64,000 bases of DNA from a bacterium (GTDB lineage Bacteria > Desulfobacterota > DSWW01), in contig JANQFG010000103.1 in assembly GCA_028277985.1 (NCBI GenBank), positions 1 to 64,000 on the forward strand, given 5' to 3'. Under the pieces are notes generated by a model, which was given only the letters and a program-made list of their open reading frames with translations, did not search any database and was not told the origin of the DNA. Positions within the stretch are counted from its first letter, which is position 1. Each line of letters opens with the position of its first letter. This document shows, in pieces, positions 39,398-46,802 of this stretch. The position numbers and the translations under genes were made by a program.

Positions 39398-41179
39398 CTA
39401 GGGTGCGGACTGGCAGACCAAGCCAGCATCCGCCGGCTCGAGGACCACGAAGACCACGGCATTCGGGCCCACCTGGGCATACGCCTTGCCCTGGTCCACG
39501 GGTACCGGAGTGCCCGGCGGGTCCGGAATGGTTCCGTCCGGCTCGTGCATCAACCCTTCGATGGTTGCACGGTCAGCCGTGAGGTCCCCACCTGCGTCCA
39601 AGGTCCACTGTCGGGCACTCACCACTGTCGTGCCCGCAAGGGCGATCTCCACCGTAAGGAGGCGTCCGGACGGATTGGAAAGAACCGTCGTAACGGATCC
39701 GTCCATTCCTGCGGAGCAGTAGCCGTGCGCCTTGACCTCGGAACGGTCGACGATCGTCTCCAGCCTGGAGCCCTCGACGGTCCTCCTGTACATCACGTAG
39801 GCGAGAAGCGAAGGCCTCGGGTCCAGGGTGTCCGGATCGATCATCCCGTAGTCCCCTCCCAGCAGGGTCTGCCGGACGAGGGTGGTCGATCCCTCTTCCG
39901 CCATGATCCCGATCCAGTCCGCCAGCCACAAGGCATCCAGCATGGTATCGCTGACACCCAGTTGCCCCCCACACTGGCTGGAAGCACTCTCGCCGTTCCA
40001 CACCGGAAGGCCCCCGGCCTGCTGCAGGACGTACCAGGCGAAGAAGCGGTTCATGCCGAGAATGGACGGATCGAACAGGGCTTCCTTCGAAGCCCGGTTG
40101 GGCGCGAACAGGCTCGGGCACCGGTCCGACTGGGTTGCGTAGAGGTGCCACGTCACGAGGTCGACCTTGTCCCGGGCGAGTTGCATGACTTCCAGGGTGT
40201 AGTTCAGGTCGTTCACCCATCGATAGGGCACAAAGAAGCTGCCCGGACACGCAAGCAGGTCACCCGGGGCCTCCTCGTTCAGCAAGGTGCGGAACGTGGC
40301 CAGGTCCGATGCGTACACCTCCGGCGTGAGCAGGACGGGCATGTTGAAGTTGTACCAGATGAGGTTCACTTCATTGCCCGGCTCCCAGATATCGAACAGG
40401 TCGCCGTTGGGCAGGGACTTCGCATACTGAATGAGCTGCCTCGCGTTGTCAGGGTTCCACTGGCCGGTCGACGGATTCCGCGGACCGGGACCGACATTGA
40501 TGCAGAACATGATCCTGGAGCCGATCGCCTCGGCAAAGTCCGCGATCCGGCGAATGTCCTCATGGGTGATGACCCCGGGACGTTCCTTGCCCGGATCCGG
40601 GTAGACCCCCTGGTAGGCAGGCGGCAGCGCGCACTCGCCTTCCTCGGGGCAGAAATAGGCGGCATCCGAATCCGTACCTCCGATCCTGAGTCTCGAGGGT
40701 GCCAGATAGGAAGCGAGCTTTCTCAGCTTCGGGCTCTCCAGGTCCGGGGTAGGTTCGGGCTGCGGTCCCGAGGAGCCCCAGTCCCACCAGAACCCGTTCG
40801 TGAACTGCACCGTGTCGAATGCAAAGCCCAGATAGCGCTCGTCCAGCCGCCCCGCCTCCTGAGCCGGGTCGATCGTGACGGCCACCTGCGCCTCCTCGCA
40901 CTCCGCATCCTGCGCATCCGGTCTTCCGTCACAGTTGTTGTCAAGGGAATCGGAGCAAGTCGGGTCGCCGTAGGGCCCCTCCGGGGCGCCCGGGTTCACA
41001 CTCGGGTTCCCGTCGTCACAGTCCCATTCGGTGTTTGCGCACAGCCCGGAGGCAGGGTCCCCGTATCCGTCCCCGTCCGAGTCCTCGCACGACAGAGACC
41101 AGGTGTCCTGGCCCAGCAGGAACATGCAGGACAGACCGAGGATTCTAATCCACGCGATGTAGGTGCTTCGGTTGAACAT
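39398..41179 (-). CDS. Secreted heparanase-like glycoside hydrolase (GH79) with N-terminal calcium-binding motif
   Basis: A 593-residue exported protein. A signal peptide (to about residue 30) precedes a Cys- and Asp-rich segment at 31-96 (EDSDGDGYGDP, WDCDDGNPSVNPGAPE, DNNCDGRPDAQD) resembling TSP3/MopE-type Ca or metal motifs. The catalytic part has the heparanase landmarks: LRIGGTDSDAAYF, then IWEPGNEVN (acid/base Glu about 270), VTWHLYA, and NGESASSQCGG (nucleophile Glu about 397), followed by LVRQTLLGGDYGMIDPDTLDPRP, very like the end of mammalian heparanase. The spacing of 127 residues between the two Glu is close to that of human heparanase. It likely cleaves glucuronides or acidic glycans outside the cell. 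ATG at 41179 has AGGAG upstream. The divergent region to 41367 is AT-rich. Confidence 0.82.
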   Translation of the reverse strand: MFNRSTYIAWIRILGLSCMFLLGQDTWSLSCEDSDGDGYGDPASGLCANTEWDCDDGNPSVNPGAPEGPYGDPTCSDSLDNNCDGRPDAQDAECEEAQVAVTIDPAQEAGRLDERYLGFAFDTVQFTNGFWWDWGSSGPQPEPTPDLESPKLRKLASYLAPSRLRIGGTDSDAAYFCPEEGECALPPAYQGVYPDPGKERPGVITHEDIRRIADFAEAIGSRIMFCINVGPGPRNPSTGQWNPDNARQLIQYAKSLPNGDLFDIWEPGNEVNLIWYNFNMPVLLTPEVYASDLATFRTLLNEEAPGDLLACPGSFFVPYRWVNDLNYTLEVMQLARDKVDLVTWHLYATQSDRCPSLFAPNRASKEALFDPSILGMNRFFAWYVLQQAGGLPVWNGESASSQCGGQLGVSDTMLDALWLADWIGIMAEEGSTTLVRQTLLGGDYGMIDPDTLDPRPSLLAYVMYRRTVEGSRLETIVDRSEVKAHGYCSAGMDGSVTTVLSNPSGRLLTVEIALAGTTVVSARQWTLDAGGDLTADRATIEGLMHEPDGTIPDPPGTPVPVDQGKAYAQVGPNAVVFVVLEPADAGLVCQSAP

Positions 41180-41366
41180 AGCCTCTCCTCCTGATTCGGG
41201 GACGCAGATCTATCGGTCGCATTAATTTAATACAATTCATTTATTTTAGAAGAAACCGGGCGAGATTTCCAGACCTTCGGCTTGACAGGGTCCGGGAAGG
41301 CCATAGAATCCTTGAAATAGGCGATTTTCTCCACTTCTGAGCGCACCGGCCTCCCAGGGAAAGCAC

Positions 41367-42470
41367 ATGGCGGATCTTCTGCAGAAGTACAGGCTGCTCA
41401 AAGGACTGTGTACCGGAGATCGCGCCCGCACAGGACCCTTCTATGTGACCCTGGATGTGACCCGTAGATGCAACCTTCGATGTCTCGGATGTCGGTTTCA
41501 CTCCGAGAACGCCCGGGCCCCGGCTGCAGGAGACCAGGGGGTTCGGGATCTACCGTTTGAGGTCGCCGAAGGGCTGCTCTCGGATCTCCAGGCTCTCGAC
41601 ACGAGGACGCTCTTCCTGATGGGAGAGGGGGAACCCTTTCTGCACCCACGCATCTTCGACATCATTCGCCTCGCCGGTAAATGCGGGATGCGCACCACCA
41701 TCACGACCAACGGCACCCTGATCGACAACGAAAAGGCAAGGAAGATCATCGATTCAGGGCTCGATGAGATGCACGTCAGCCTCTGGACAAACTCCCTGGA
41801 AGGCTATGAAAAACAATACCCTGGCACGGATCCGGTGAATTTCGAGCGCGTGCTCGAAGGGGTCCGGGTCCTTTCGTCTCTCAAGGCCGGGGATCCAACC
41901 CGCCCGCCCTATATCGTACTGACCAATCCACTCAATCGCCTCAATCACCGGGGCGTGGACGACATGGCTGAACTGGCCAAACGAACCGGCTTCGACGCAA
42001 TCTCCTACACGCCCTTCAAGACCAACCGGGGCGAGTTGAACGAGTATGCCCTGTCCCCCCGGGAACAGGCGGATCTGTGCAATCACATGATAGGCTTGAG
42101 GAAACAGATTCGAGCGCAGAGTCTGGGAGAGAACATCGGCCGGCTTCTCGCCCGCTATCGCTTCAACGCCGCAACGTCCCGGGACCCATGCTACATCTGC
42201 TGGTATCATTCCCGGATCAAGGTGGACGGAAACGTGTTCTCCTGCGGACGCTCCGAAGTGGCTCTGGGGAACCTGAACAAGGACCGCTTCCCCGAGATCT
42301 GGAACGGCGAAGCATACCGCATGGAGCGGAGAAGGATGCTCTCCCCCAAAGGCTTTGCTTACAGGACCCGGATATGCGATTGTGAACACTGCAGCTATGT
42401 CCAGGACAACATGGCAATCCACCGAAGAATCAAGTACCTGCTGCCCCTGTTCCCGCGTTTCAGGTCATGA
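41367..42470 (+). CDS. Radical SAM/SPASM-domain enzyme
   Basis: A 367-residue enzyme. The radical SAM cluster motif CNLRCLGC (CxxxCxxC) begins near residue 36, followed by the GEP-like motif MGEGEPFLHP and TITTNGTLID, which bind S-adenosylmethionine. The C-terminal third has a further set of cysteines (CYICWYHSRIKVDGNVFSCGRSEVALGN, then RICDCEHCSY) typical of SPASM auxiliary Fe-S clusters. Such enzymes modify peptides, tRNA, lipids or cofactors; the substrate here is unknown and no precursor peptide gene is seen nearby. ATG at 41367 has AGGGAAAG upstream. The stop codon overlaps the next start (ATGA), giving tight coupling with the diguanylate cyclase gene. Confidence 0.87.
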   Translation: MADLLQKYRLLKGLCTGDRARTGPFYVTLDVTRRCNLRCLGCRFHSENARAPAAGDQGVRDLPFEVAEGLLSDLQALDTRTLFLMGEGEPFLHPRIFDIIRLAGKCGMRTTITTNGTLIDNEKARKIIDSGLDEMHVSLWTNSLEGYEKQYPGTDPVNFERVLEGVRVLSSLKAGDPTRPPYIVLTNPLNRLNHRGVDDMAELAKRTGFDAISYTPFKTNRGELNEYALSPREQADLCNHMIGLRKQIRAQSLGENIGRLLARYRFNAATSRDPCYICWYHSRIKVDGNVFSCGRSEVALGNLNKDRFPEIWNGEAYRMERRRMLSPKGFAYRTRICDCEHCSYVQDNMAIHRRIKYLLPLFPRFRS

Positions 42471-43363
42471 AAGACATGAAGATACTCCTGGTGGAAGACT
42501 CCCCCAAGGTCCTCCACGCCCTTCAACGCCAGATGGAGCTGGCCGGCTTCAAGTATCTTTCCGTGAAGAACGGCCAGGAGGCGATGGAGGTCCTGGAGAA
42601 CGAAAGGGGCTTCTGTCTCATTATCTCCGACTGGCTCATGCCCAAGATGACCGGGTTCGAGCTGCTTACCGAAGTCCGCCGGTCCGAGAAGTTCGCCACG
42701 ATTCCCTTTCTGATGGTGACGGGCAAGGACTCGGTGGATGATGTGGTCACCGCTCTCAGGTTCGGCGCCAACGACTACATCACAAAGCCCTACCATCCGG
42801 AGGAACTGCTGGCCCGGGTGCGCAACCTCCTCAAGATCTGGAGGTATGAGCGCGAGCTCGAAGGAAAGACCCTGACCGATGACCTGACCGGATTGCACAA
42901 CAGGCGGCACTTCGAGCAAGCCCTCACCCGGGAGATTGCCGAGGCGAAGAGGTACGGCACCGCCCTTTCCCTGGTCCTCTGTGATATCGATCATTTTAAG
43001 AAACTCAACGATGACCATGGCCACCTTACCGGGGATGAGGTCTTGCGGGGCATGGGTGCCCTGATTCGCCAAGGCGTTCGGGAGGTGGACTATCCGTGCC
43101 GGTACGGTGGAGAGGAGTTTGCTCTCATCCTGCCCCACACGGACTGCGACGGCGCAATGGTGGCGGCGGAAAGACTGCGCAAGGCTATTGCCCAGGACTA
43201 CCGAATGGAAATCGCCGGCCGCAGTCTCGGCCTAACCTGCAGCTTCGGAGTGGCCCAATTCGAAGAGGATTCCGACACCATGGAGAATTTGATCGACAAA
43301 GCGGACAAGGCCCTCTATCGATCCAAACAGGACGGACGAAACAGAGTGAGTCGAGCGGCCTGA
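42467..43363 (+). CDS. Response regulator with GGDEF output, active-looking diguanylate cyclase
   Basis: A 298-residue protein with an N-terminal receiver domain (residues 3-120) carrying phospho-acceptor Asp in IISDWLMPKMTGF and the conserved Lys in ITKPYHPEE. The C-terminal GGDEF domain spans about 140-298. The active-site loop is GGEEF (RYGGEEFALILP), the metal and nucleotide residues DDLTGLHNRR and LCDIDHFKKLNDDHGH are intact, and the inhibitory I-site RxxD is present as REVD five residues before GGEEF. It should therefore make cyclic di-GMP with product inhibition, in the same style as PleD/WspR. It is translated between, and overlaps, two radical SAM genes. The partner kinase is not encoded adjacent. 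Confidence 0.92.
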   Translation: MKDMKILLVEDSPKVLHALQRQMELAGFKYLSVKNGQEAMEVLENERGFCLIISDWLMPKMTGFELLTEVRRSEKFATIPFLMVTGKDSVDDVVTALRFGANDYITKPYHPEELLARVRNLLKIWRYERELEGKTLTDDLTGLHNRRHFEQALTREIAEAKRYGTALSLVLCDIDHFKKLNDDHGHLTGDEVLRGMGALIRQGVREVDYPCRYGGEEFALILPHTDCDGAMVAAERLRKAIAQDYRMEIAGRSLGLTCSFGVAQFEEDSDTMENLIDKADKALYRSKQDGRNRVSRAA

Positions 43364-44847
43364 TGAAAGACACCGGCAACCCTCTTGTCGTTCTGTTCAA
43401 TCCGGCACCTCGAAAGGGATTCCAGGCCCACAGACGGGTCGAGCTTCCCCTGAACCTGCTCCACACGGCAACCCCTCTCGTTCATGCCGGCTACCGGGTG
43501 AAGGTCATCGATCAGTTTGCAGATCCCGGATGGGAACCGAAGCTTCGGGAGGCCCTGTCGGAAAAACCGGTCTGCTTCGGCGTGTCCTGCATGACCGGCC
43601 CTCAGATCATTCGAGCCCTGGAGGCGTGCAGGAACCTGAAAAAGCTCTATCCGGACGTGCCCACCGTCTGGGGAGGCGTTCATCCCAGCATTCTGCCGGA
43701 GCAGACTCTCGAAAGCCCCCTGGTGGATTTTGTGGTGGCCGGGGAAGGGGAAGAGACTCTCAGGGAGTTGGCCGGGGCCCTCGCAAATGGTGATTCGCCG
43801 CGCGAGGTTGCCGGCATCGGCTACCACGAAAACGGTGAGTACATCTACACAGGCAACAGACCCTTCGTGGATCTCGATGCCCAGCCTCCACTCGCCTATG
43901 ACCTCATCGACATTCATCTGTACAGGCGAAAGATCTTCGGCTCGGATCATGTGAGCTTCAACTCCAGCCGCGGGTGCTCCTTCCGGTGCGGCTTCTGTTA
44001 CGATTCGGTGGTGCACAAGCGGGTGTGGCGGGCCATGCAGCCCGAGACGGTCGTTTCGCGTCTCGAACGAGTCATCCGTGATCACGACATACGCGGGTTC
44101 AATTTCACCGATGACAATCTGTTCATCCATCTGAGTCACGCCTACAAGCTCATGGAGCAGATCGTGCGCAAGGATCTGCGCATCAAGATCGGAAAGCTCC
44201 ATATCCGCATCGACTCGATCCTGAAGATGGATGATGACTTCTTCCGGCTGCTCGCCCGAGCCGGCGTCGAGCGATTCACCATCGGAGTCGAATCCGGGAG
44301 CCAGCGCGTTCTGGATCTGATCAACAAGAATCTCACGGTCGAACGCGTTCTGGAAGCCTCCCGCAAGCTCATCGGCACTTCGATTCTTCCCCATTACCTG
44401 TTCATGATGGGGCTGCCTACCGAAACCCCAGAGGAATTGGGCCAAAGCATCCGCTTGTCCGAGCAGCTCCTCCGTGAGAATCCAAGGGCGGCCAAGAGCT
44501 TCAACATTTACATGCCCTATCCGGGTACCGAACTCTACCGATTCGCGATCGAGCTGGGCCTCGAGGCGCCGCAGAGGCTCGAGGACTGGTCGCCCCTGAA
44601 CTATCGATACGTCCCGAAGAAATCTCCCTGGATCGTTCCCGGAACAAAGAAGCTTCTGGCCGGGCTGGATTTCCCCTTGATGTTCATGGGAACGAACTTC
44701 ACCTACAAGAAGACGCACCCGATCGTAAGAGGGCTGGCCAGGCTCTATTACCCTCTGGCCCGGTACCGTGTGGAACATCTGAATGCGCATTTCCCGATCG
44801 AGACCATGGTGGTCAAACGTCTCGGTCTCTTTGGAAGACAGGACTGA
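43363..44847 (+). CDS. B12-binding-domain radical SAM enzyme
   Basis: A 494-residue protein. Residues 10-140 form a cobalamin-binding Rossmann-like domain (NPAPRKGF, HAGYRVKVIDQF, VPTVWGGVHPSILPEQTL and VVAGEGEETL). The radical SAM domain has CSFRCGFC near residue 204 and continues with NFTDDNLFIH, ERFTIGVESGSQRVLDLINK and LFMMGLPTETPEEL. This architecture belongs to the large class-B group including hopanoid methylases and other cobalamin-dependent methylating enzymes. The substrate is unknown. The frame is open back to 43096, but ATG at 43363 overlapping the stop of the cyclase gene (TGATG) is the natural start because the B12 domain begins there. The preceding bases contain GAGTCGAGCG. Confidence 0.88.
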   Translation: MKDTGNPLVVLFNPAPRKGFQAHRRVELPLNLLHTATPLVHAGYRVKVIDQFADPGWEPKLREALSEKPVCFGVSCMTGPQIIRALEACRNLKKLYPDVPTVWGGVHPSILPEQTLESPLVDFVVAGEGEETLRELAGALANGDSPREVAGIGYHENGEYIYTGNRPFVDLDAQPPLAYDLIDIHLYRRKIFGSDHVSFNSSRGCSFRCGFCYDSVVHKRVWRAMQPETVVSRLERVIRDHDIRGFNFTDDNLFIHLSHAYKLMEQIVRKDLRIKIGKLHIRIDSILKMDDDFFRLLARAGVERFTIGVESGSQRVLDLINKNLTVERVLEASRKLIGTSILPHYLFMMGLPTETPEELGQSIRLSEQLLRENPRAAKSFNIYMPYPGTELYRFAIELGLEAPQRLEDWSPLNYRYVPKKSPWIVPGTKKLLAGLDFPLMFMGTNFTYKKTHPIVRGLARLYYPLARYRVEHLNAHFPIETMVVKRLGLFGRQD

Positions 44848-44877
44848 AGAACCTCTCTAGGGGAAAGGAAGCAACCC

Positions 44878-45900
44878 ATGAAAGCAGCCATCTATCATGA
44901 GCCGATGAAGATCACCACGGAAGACGTTCCGGTTCCGAAGATCGGAGATGCGGATATTCTGGTGAGGGTCCATGCCTGCGGGGTTTGCGGCTCAGACCTG
45001 CACATGTACCGACTGGGTGTGTTCGCCGAGATTCTATGCAGGCGCTCGGAAGGCGGACTGATCCCCGGCCACGAATTCGCCGGCGTGGTGGCCGAAGTGG
45101 GCAAGGACGTTGAAGGCATCGGCGTAGGAGACCGGGTCGCGGCGATTACCTTTGGGGGGATGGCGGAGTATGTTCCGATCACCCCTGCCCTGCTCGGATT
45201 CAACGTGTACAAGGTCCCGGAGGAGGTCGGATGGGTGGAGGCTGCCACTACCGAACCGCTTGCGAACTCCCTTCACGCGACCCAGCTGGGCACACCGGCG
45301 GACGGGCAGAACCTGATGATATTCGGAGCCGGCATCATCGGCCTCGGGATCGTCCAGAGCATCCGGGTGATGGGACTCGCCCCGAACAAGGTCATCATGG
45401 TGGATGTCTCCGAGAACCGGCTTGCCATGGCAAGAGAGCTTGGGGTGGACGAGGTCATCCATGCCGGAAAGGAAGACGTATACAGGCGGGCCAAGGAAAT
45501 GACCGGCGAGGTGCCGGTTGTCGTGCTTCAGGGAGCCATCACGTCCCCGGCCGTGGATGTGATCTACGATTGCGTGGGGTACATCCAGGAGCGTCCGGAG
45601 CCGCCGGTCATACAACAGGCCATGCTGATCGCCCGTGAGTACGGAAAAGTCGTGGTTCACGGCGTCTTCGAGGCGCCCCTGACCCTCGAGCTGATGCCCA
45701 TGGTGACCAAGCACGTCCAGGTTCTCGGCTCGTACGGGTTTGTCCCGGAAGACGTCACCAGGGCCCTTGAGCTCATGCGCGACAAGACGGTGGATCGGAT
45801 GAAGCTCGTGAGCCACGAGTACCCGATCGATGATGCAAAGCAGGCCTTTGACACGCAGTGTGAAATCGAAAAGTCGGTGAAGGTGGTCGTAACGATCTGA
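44878..45900 (+). CDS. Medium-chain zinc-type alcohol dehydrogenase
   Basis: A 340-residue MDR protein. The catalytic-zinc ligands are visible in HACGVCGSDLHMY (Cys) and GHEFAGVVAEVG (His-Glu), the GDRV motif follows, and the NAD-binding fold shows FGAGIIGLGIVQ with an Asp at the end of the next strand (MVDVSENRL), suggesting NAD(H) preference. Unusually, the lobe after GDRV that normally holds the four structural-zinc cysteines is missing: the chain goes from GDRVAAITFGG directly to AEYVPI. Relatives include threonine, sorbitol and other polyol dehydrogenases. It is 30 bases after the B12 radical SAM gene and may be its co-transcribed partner. GGGGAAAGG precedes the ATG. Confidence 0.83.
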   Translation: MKAAIYHEPMKITTEDVPVPKIGDADILVRVHACGVCGSDLHMYRLGVFAEILCRRSEGGLIPGHEFAGVVAEVGKDVEGIGVGDRVAAITFGGMAEYVPITPALLGFNVYKVPEEVGWVEAATTEPLANSLHATQLGTPADGQNLMIFGAGIIGLGIVQSIRVMGLAPNKVIMVDVSENRLAMARELGVDEVIHAGKEDVYRRAKEMTGEVPVVVLQGAITSPAVDVIYDCVGYIQERPEPPVIQQAMLIAREYGKVVVHGVFEAPLTLELMPMVTKHVQVLGSYGFVPEDVTRALELMRDKTVDRMKLVSHEYPIDDAKQAFDTQCEIEKSVKVVVTI

Positions 45901-45908
45901 GTCGGGCA

Positions 45909-46547
45909 TCATTGGCGGGTTGATGAAGTTCCCGATTCCCCGGTCACCTCGATTTTGCCCAGCCATTTCACCCAGGAATAACCCGGCTCGCCTCTGGCGA
46001 CCAGGCGCAACGGGAAACCGTGGCGCCGGTCAAAGGGTCGCCCCTCGAACTCGTACGCGATCAGCACCCCTTCGCCCAGCGCTCTCTCCAGAGGAAGTTC
46101 CGCATCATACCTCTCGTCCGCGCTCACGAACGCCACTCGGTCCGAACCTTCCATCGGAACCGCCTTGTTCAGAATGTCCCGCAGAGGAACCCCGGTCCAG
46201 ACCCCTGTGTCGACGAAAACGCCGGGGCAGACGAGGGTGACCTCTTCCCGAACGGCAGGCATGGCGCGGATTTCCTCGTAGCTCAGGGACAGCGGATGCA
46301 TGACGTTTCCGGAGACGACCAACCGGTAGGAGGCAATGTCGATGTCGACGGGCCGGCCCGTGACATGAAGCCCGTCCAGCACCCACCCGCCGCCGGAATC
46401 CCTGTATGCCCTCGGCATCCGGCCGAAGGAATTCGCGTCTGCCCCGTGATCCATGGCTCCGTTCGCGGGCAGGCATCCGACGACCGCGCAAGCGAACGCG
46501 AGCAGGGACCATCGGATGATCGGGGCATTCCTCAGACAGCGGCTCAT
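45909..46547 (-). CDS. Molybdopterin-dependent oxidoreductase lipoprotein (sulfite-oxidase/YedY fold)
   Basis: A 212-residue exported protein with a signal peptide ending VVGC and a likely acylated Cys at about residue 25. The mature region shows the oxidoreductase molybdopterin-binding fold: YRLVVSGNVMHPLSLSYEEIRAMP, then VTLVCPG, whose Cys is the expected thiolate ligand of molybdenum, GVPLRDIL, then GFPLRLVARGEPGYSWVKWLGKIEV as in YedY-type enzymes. It is much shorter than full sulfite oxidases and lacks a dimerisation domain or heme domain. It converges with the alcohol dehydrogenase gene (8 bases apart) and diverges from the MerB-like gene. The substrate is unknown. Confidence 0.78.
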   Translation of the reverse strand: MSRCLRNAPIIRWSLLAFACAVVGCLPANGAMDHGADANSFGRMPRAYRDSGGGWVLDGLHVTGRPVDIDIASYRLVVSGNVMHPLSLSYEEIRAMPAVREEVTLVCPGVFVDTGVWTGVPLRDILNKAVPMEGSDRVAFVSADERYDAELPLERALGEGVLIAYEFEGRPFDRRHGFPLRLVARGEPGYSWVKWLGKIEVTGESGTSSTRQ

Positions 46548-46723
46548 CTGTCCGGCATCTCCTGTTCCTGCTGGTAGCGGGGATAGCGGTTACACATAGC
46601 CCCCTATGCGTTGGACGTGTAAACTGTGACACCGGTCGCCCGGCCGGTCAGCGAAAAAATTGTCTGCACAGGGCTCGGGGGATTTCGGGGGGAGCACGGA
46701 GGGCCGGGCAAGCGCCTGTTTTT

Positions 46724-46766
46724 CATGGATTTTCCTCTTGACTCAGGCCGGAAATCCATGCTATTC
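46724..46766 (+). promoter_or_regulatory. Promoter and operator-like palindrome upstream of the MerB-like selenoprotein gene
   Basis: TTGACT at 46738-46743 and CTATTC at 46761-46766 with a 17-base spacer form a reasonable sigma-70 promoter. A perfect 9-bp dyad CATGGATTT (46724-46732) and AAATCCATG (46752-46760) brackets the -35 element and ends exactly at the -10 element, as an operator would. The gene start follows 37 bases later with AAAGGAGGT. The regulator is not identified. Confidence 0.5.
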
Positions 46767-46802
46767 GGCGGACACCGATCCGCGTTCTGCAAAGGAGGTA
46801 TC

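Noticed and set aside
43096..43362. A longer N-terminus for the B12-binding radical SAM protein
   Set aside because: This part lies inside the diguanylate cyclase gene in another frame; the overlap start at 43363 matches the domain boundary.
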